Assembly (NCBI GenBank): GCA_016937915.1
Contig: JAFGVR010000189.1
Span: 1-10,129 of the forward strand
Source: Campylobacterales bacterium
GTDB lineage: Bacteria > Campylobacterota > Campylobacteria > Campylobacterales > Sulfurimonadaceae
Length of the DNA: 10,129 nt
Direction of reading: 5' to 3'
Part shown: positions 6,519-10,129 of the stretch, one piece after another
Numbering within the stretch: position 1 is the first letter of the stretch
Layout of the letters: each line of letters starts with the position of its first letter
Program-made: the position numbers and the translations under genes
The notes under the pieces: model-generated
Databases searched by the model: none
The model's input: the letters and a program-made list of their open reading frames with translations, nothing else
Told to the model about the DNA's origin: nothing

Positions 6519-8510
6519 ATGAAAAAAATCATCCCTTTATCACTGATAGCGTTATCGGTTATAAATGCAAATGAGATAAAACTAGACGCTATAGATGTAG
6601 AGTCAACTTATGTATCTGAAGTGAGCCAAAAAGCTCAAACTTCAGCAGACTTAGCAGATACACTAAGCAAAAATGTAGAGAGCATCGATATGAACCGCAG
6701 AAGTGGCATCGCAAACGACATCTACATCCGTGGTCAAAAAAGAGACAACATCTCAGTAGAGGTTGATGGTACAAAAGTGTGTGGAGCTTGTCCAAACAGA
6801 ATGGATCCACCATCATCACACATTCTTGCATCTCAAATAGATGAGATAGAAGTAATCGAGGGTCCTTACGATGTTGAGACATTTGGAACTATGAGTGGAG
6901 GTGTAAAAGTTACTACTAAAAAACCATCACAGGATTTCAAAGGGGAGTTAAACTTAGGGTTTGGTAGCTGGGACTATAAAAAGTTTGGTATGACTTTAAG
7001 TGGCGGAAACGATAGAGTAAGAGTACTTGTAAGTGGTTCAAACGAAACAAGTGGTCAGTATGAAGATGGTGATGGTAAGAGTATGTACGAACAAGCATTA
7101 AATAATAGATTGAAAAAAGATGCTAATACAACAGTACCAAATAACTATAAAGCAGGAAACGAAGAGATAGATGCATATAGTAAAAAAAGTGTAATGGCAA
7201 AAGCTTATATCACTACTTTGGATGATCAAGAATTAAGACTTAGCTACACAGCAAACAGAAGTGATAATGTGCTTTACCCAGCTACACCAATGGATGCAGT
7301 GTATGATGATTCTGATATATATAGCATCGAGTACAACATAGATAACATCTCAGATATTTATAAAAACATCAATATCCAATACTTCAAATCAACTGTAGAT
7401 CACCCAATGGATAACTCTTTGAGAATGAATAGTGGTATGATGGTTATGACTCATGCTTTAACTACTGAAATGGAAGGTCTAAAACTTAAAAGTAGTTTTG
7501 ATTTAGATGGTTATGATTTAACTGTTGGTTTAGACTCATCTAAAAGAATATGGGATGGTACATACTACACTAGTACAGGTGTAGCTCCAGATGGTCTAGC
7601 TAGTATAGAAAATGCTACAACTAGAAACAAAGCTTTATTTGCAAAAGTGAAAAAATCGTATGATGCACTTGATATCGCTTTTGGTGCTAGATATGATAGA
7701 ACTGATATATCAAGTGATAATGCAACTCAGCAAGATAATGATTATAATGGGTTAAATGCAAATATCTTAGCTACATATAACCTAAGCAAAAACAATAAAG
7801 TATTTGCAGGTATTGGTCAGGCTTATCGTGTTCCAGATGGTAGAGAACTTTACTATGTAGATAAAAGTGGTGCTACATTTGGTACACCTACTTTAGAGCA
7901 AACTAAAAACCAAGAACTAGATATAGGTTATGAGTTAAATGCAGATAACTATGACTTTAAAATCAAAACATTCTATTCTAAACTAAGTGATTATATCTAC
8001 TATAACAACACTTTAGGTACAAACAAATTTCAAAACATAGATGCAAAAGTTTATGGTTTAGAGCTTAGTAGTTCATATTATCTAAATGATGCTATCACTA
8101 TAGATATGGGAGCATCTTATAAAAAAGGTAAAAAAGATAGTGGAAACTATCCAGATACAGATTTAGCAGATATCGCACCACTAAGAGGAAATCTTGGTGT
8201 GACTTATGAGTATATGGCAAACTCTACAGTTAGTGCAGAGATGATAGCATCTGATAGATGGGATACTTATGATGCAAACAGTGGTGAACAAGAGTTAGCT
8301 GGATGGGCAGTTGTGAACATGAAAGTAAAACACGCTGTAAATAAAGGTTTTGATTTGAGTGTTGGTGTAAATAACCTGTTTGATAAAACTTATGCTCAAA
8401 GCAATACTTATAATGATATAAGTTTATCTATCCTTGGTACTACTGGAACTACTGTTTTAATGAATGAACCTGGTAGATATATCTACACAAACTTAGATTT
8501 TAAATTCTAA
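6519..8510 (+). CDS. TonB-dependent outer-membrane copper receptor, OprC/NosA type
   Basis: A 663-residue TonB-dependent transporter predicted to import copper across the outer membrane. A signal peptide occupies residues 1-17 (cleavage after VINA), followed by a TonB-box-like LDAIDVES (22-29). The plug domain is about 40-136, with IRGQ (70-73) and EVIEGPYDVE (111-120). A 22-strand-type barrel should occupy about 140-663, ending in the terminal phenylalanine used for outer-membrane assembly. The specificity evidence is CPNRM (C91-M95), a CxxxM element within VCGACPNRMDPP, and HPM (H295-M297), an HxM element. Structural work on P. aeruginosa OprC defined a CxxxM-HxM copper site, and NosA of P. 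stutzeri belongs to the same group. A methionine-rich stretch (M303, M307, M308, M310) follows the HxM. An extra C88 makes a CxxC with C91. The gene stands alone, divergent from mltC. Its partners (TonB/ExbBD, copper enzymes) are not in the window. Confidence 0.88.
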   Translation: MKKIIPLSLIALSVINANEIKLDAIDVESTYVSEVSQKAQTSADLADTLSKNVESIDMNRRSGIANDIYIRGQKRDNISVEVDGTKVCGACPNRMDPPSSHILASQIDEIEVIEGPYDVETFGTMSGGVKVTTKKPSQDFKGELNLGFGSWDYKKFGMTLSGGNDRVRVLVSGSNETSGQYEDGDGKSMYEQALNNRLKKDANTTVPNNYKAGNEEIDAYSKKSVMAKAYITTLDDQELRLSYTANRSDNVLYPATPMDAVYDDSDIYSIEYNIDNISDIYKNINIQYFKSTVDHPMDNSLRMNSGMMVMTHALTTEMEGLKLKSSFDLDGYDLTVGLDSSKRIWDGTYYTSTGVAPDGLASIENATTRNKALFAKVKKSYDALDIAFGARYDRTDISSDNATQQDNDYNGLNANILATYNLSKNNKVFAGIGQAYRVPDGRELYYVDKSGATFGTPTLEQTKNQELDIGYELNADNYDFKIKTFYSKLSDYIYYNNTLGTNKFQNIDAKVYGLELSSSYYLNDAITIDMGASYKKGKKDSGNYPDTDLADIAPLRGNLGVTYEYMANSTVSAEMIASDRWDTYDANSGEQELAGWAVVNMKVKHAVNKGFDLSVGVNNLFDKTYAQSNTYNDISLSILGTTGTTVLMNEPGRYIYTNLDFKF

Positions 8511-8533
8511 TATTCCCCTTCTCCTGTTTTTTC

Positions 8534-8557
8534 TTTAACCCCTTTTTAGGGGTTAAA
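8534..8557. terminator. Hairpin between the convergent receptor and eptA genes
   Basis: A perfect 10-bp stem pairs TTTAACCCCT (8534-8543) with AGGGGTTAAA (8548-8557) around a TTTT loop, in the 47-base gap between the two convergent genes. The stem abuts the eptA stop codon. Neither strand has a T tract after the stem, so it is not a textbook intrinsic terminator. It may terminate weakly in both directions or protect 3' ends from exonucleases. Confidence 0.55.
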
Positions 8558-10129
8558 TCATCTCCCAAACATATCAAGCTTTTCATCATAAACCTTAGTA
8601 TCAACTTCAAACAACCCTAATATAGTATGAAATAGATTGTCTTGTGAAAACGGTTTATCTTTTAGGCTTTCTATTTTTACCATATCAAGCTCTTTTTTCA
8701 TCTCATCACCAAACCATACAAGCGATGCTACATGGGTTTGGGCATCTGGAGCTATGAAGTATGGGATGCCGTGTAAGTATAGATTATTTTCACCCAAACT
8801 CTCACCATGGTCACTCATATAAACCATAGCAGTAGCGTAATCGTTTGAATAAGGTTTTAGAAAATCTATAACATCTTTTAAGAAACTATCTGTATGAAGC
8901 AAAGCGTTATCATAAGCGTTTCTAAGCTCCTCATCACTGCACTCCTCTACCTGATTTGTCTGACAAACTGGAGTGAATCTCTCAAACTCTTTTGTGTATC
9001 GTTTATAATATGATGGTCCATGATTTCCCATCTGATGCAGCACTATGAAAATATCTTTATCTTTATTTTTCTCTATATACTTATCAAGCCCAACTATCAT
9101 CCCCTCATCCCTACACTCATCATCGCATACAGGATTAAGATGCGGTTCTTTGTAGTCTTGATACTCAACCCTCAAAGCTACCCCTTTTGAATCTGAGTTA
9201 TTATCTCTCCACAAGATGCTAACATCATTCGTATGACCTAAAACATCTAAAAGATTTTCAGTTGAGATCCCTTTTTTATAATCATATTCACCTCTTCCAT
9301 ATATTGAAAACATACATGGTACAGATACCGCGGTAGTAGTTCCACATGAACTCATCTGTGAAAAGTTTATAATATCCTCTTGTGCCAAAAGTGGATTTGT
9401 TTCTCTATCATAGCCATTTAGTGAAAAGTGATCAGCCCTTGTAGCTTCACCAACTACTAAGACAATAAGCTCTTTTTTTACACCATCACCCTCAACTATC
9501 TTAGCATCTTCACCCATCGCTTTTAAAACTATATCTTCACTAAAATAGTTTTTCCTATAGTACCTAACTACACTATAGACCCAAAAAGTTGGATTTGCGT
9601 AGTATTTTAAATCTTTATGACCTCTAAAAAAAGATGTATAAAATCCGCTAAAACTCAAAACCGTACTACCAACTAACAAAAGCACTATTAGGATGATTTT
9701 TAGCCTATTTTTTAGCTCTTTTTTAAATGAGTGGTAAGTTATCTTGTATCTGTATATAAAAATAGATGGCAATACACCTAAAAATAAAACATATAAAATA
9801 AGTTTGAAACTAAATAAATCGATAGACTCATTAATATTTGTCTGAAGAACATTTTGATACATCAAATCATCTATAACTATGTTGTATGTATTCATAAAAT
9901 AGGTCGTAAAAGAGGATACCATCACCGTAAATATCAAAAACGGCTTGGTGGTGTATTTTGAAGCTAAAACGGTAAAACAAAAAAAGATAAATAAAAAAAG
10001 ATTTATAGCTACTGAAATATCGTAAACTATATTTATCCCTCTAAACTCAAAAACATCAACTAGATATTTAAAAAATGTGTAGTTGTAAAAAAGGGTATAT
10101 AACAAAGCTACTATGGCTATGAGTTTATA
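8558..10129 (-). CDS. eptA: Phosphoethanolamine transferase, EptA/MCR-like, 5' end outside the window
   Basis: An inner-membrane enzyme that moves phosphoethanolamine from phosphatidylethanolamine onto lipid A (in Campylobacter, the EptC relative also modifies flagellar rod protein and glycans). This lowers surface charge and commonly raises resistance to cationic peptides and polymyxin. The frame is open to the window edge; an internal TTG at 10105 is unlikely to be the start because the codons upstream continue a hydrophobic helix (YKLIAIVALLYTLF). Numbering from that TTG, membrane segments lie near 30-48, 54-72, 101-119 and 136-154, then a periplasmic sulfatase-like domain from about 211. 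Metal and catalytic residues typical of the family are visible: E220 in VVGEATRADHFSLNGY, the nucleophile T258 in SCGTTTAVSVPCMFS, H362 in HQMGNHGP, D432/H433 in SDHGESLGE and H445. Cysteine pairs expected for disulphides (254/264, 327/331, 381/389) are present. The catalytic domain is complete; the exact target is not determined. Confidence 0.92.
   Translation of the reverse strand, partial: YKLIAIVALLYTLFYNYTFFKYLVDVFEFRGINIVYDISVAINLFLFIFFCFTVLASKYTTKPFLIFTVMVSSFTTYFMNTYNIVIDDLMYQNVLQTNINESIDLFSFKLILYVLFLGVLPSIFIYRYKITYHSFKKELKNRLKIILIVLLLVGSTVLSFSGFYTSFFRGHKDLKYYANPTFWVYSVVRYYRKNYFSEDIVLKAMGEDAKIVEGDGVKKELIVLVVGEATRADHFSLNGYDRETNPLLAQEDIINFSQMSSCGTTTAVSVPCMFSIYGRGEYDYKKGISTENLLDVLGHTNDVSILWRDNNSDSKGVALRVEYQDYKEPHLNPVCDDECRDEGMIVGLDKYIEKNKDKDIFIVLHQMGNHGPSYYKRYTKEFERFTPVCQTNQVEECSDEELRNAYDNALLHTDSFLKDVIDFLKPYSNDYATAMVYMSDHGESLGENNLYLHGIPYFIAPDAQTHVASLVWFGDEMKKELDMVKIESLKDKPFSQDNLFHTILGLFEVDTKVYDEKLDMFGR

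Noticed and set aside
6589..6882. 97-codon minus-strand frame opposite the copper receptor plug
   Set aside because: It is Cys/His/Leu-rich without pattern and fully explained as the reverse of the receptor coding sequence.

Overview
The window is AT-rich, gene-dense bacterial DNA that looks like chromosome from a Campylobacterota (epsilonproteobacterial) species, perhaps near Sulfurimonas, Sulfuricurvum or Arcobacter. The evidence is codon choice (AGA for Arg, AAA, ATA, TTA), frequent non-ATG starts, very short intergenic spaces and the character of the proteins. The genus cannot be fixed from the sequence alone.

Layout, left to right. A 17-codon fragment (minus strand) at the left edge is the N-terminus of an Rpn/PD-(D/E)XK-type nuclease. 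Next comes a large SWIM-SNF2 helicase/ATPase (minus). A 187-bp divergent spacer with two 10-bp palindromes separates it from the minC-minD-minE operon (plus), whose genes overlap and which ends in a strong hairpin terminator. Facing it is a minus-strand pair: a MltC-type lytic transglycosylase lipoprotein, followed through an ATGA overlap by a 45-residue single-span membrane protein that is easily missed. Divergent from mltC is a TonB-dependent outer-membrane receptor (plus). It carries the CxxxM and HxM elements known from the OprC/NosA copper importers. Converging on it, separated by a hairpin, is an EptA/MCR-type phosphoethanolamine transferase (minus) whose N-terminus runs off the right edge.

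Functionally this is mostly envelope and cell-division biology. MinCDE places the division site, the transglycosylase remodels peptidoglycan, the receptor probably imports copper across the outer membrane (for cuproenzymes such as cbb3 oxidase or N2O reductase, which are not in the window), and the PEtN transferase modifies lipid A or other surface targets. I see no CRISPR, tRNA, rRNA, insertion sequence or phage module. No wholly new multi-gene system is evident. The points most worth following are the copper-site receptor, the overlooked small membrane protein, the highly diverged MinC, and the use of TTG starts for both minC and minD.
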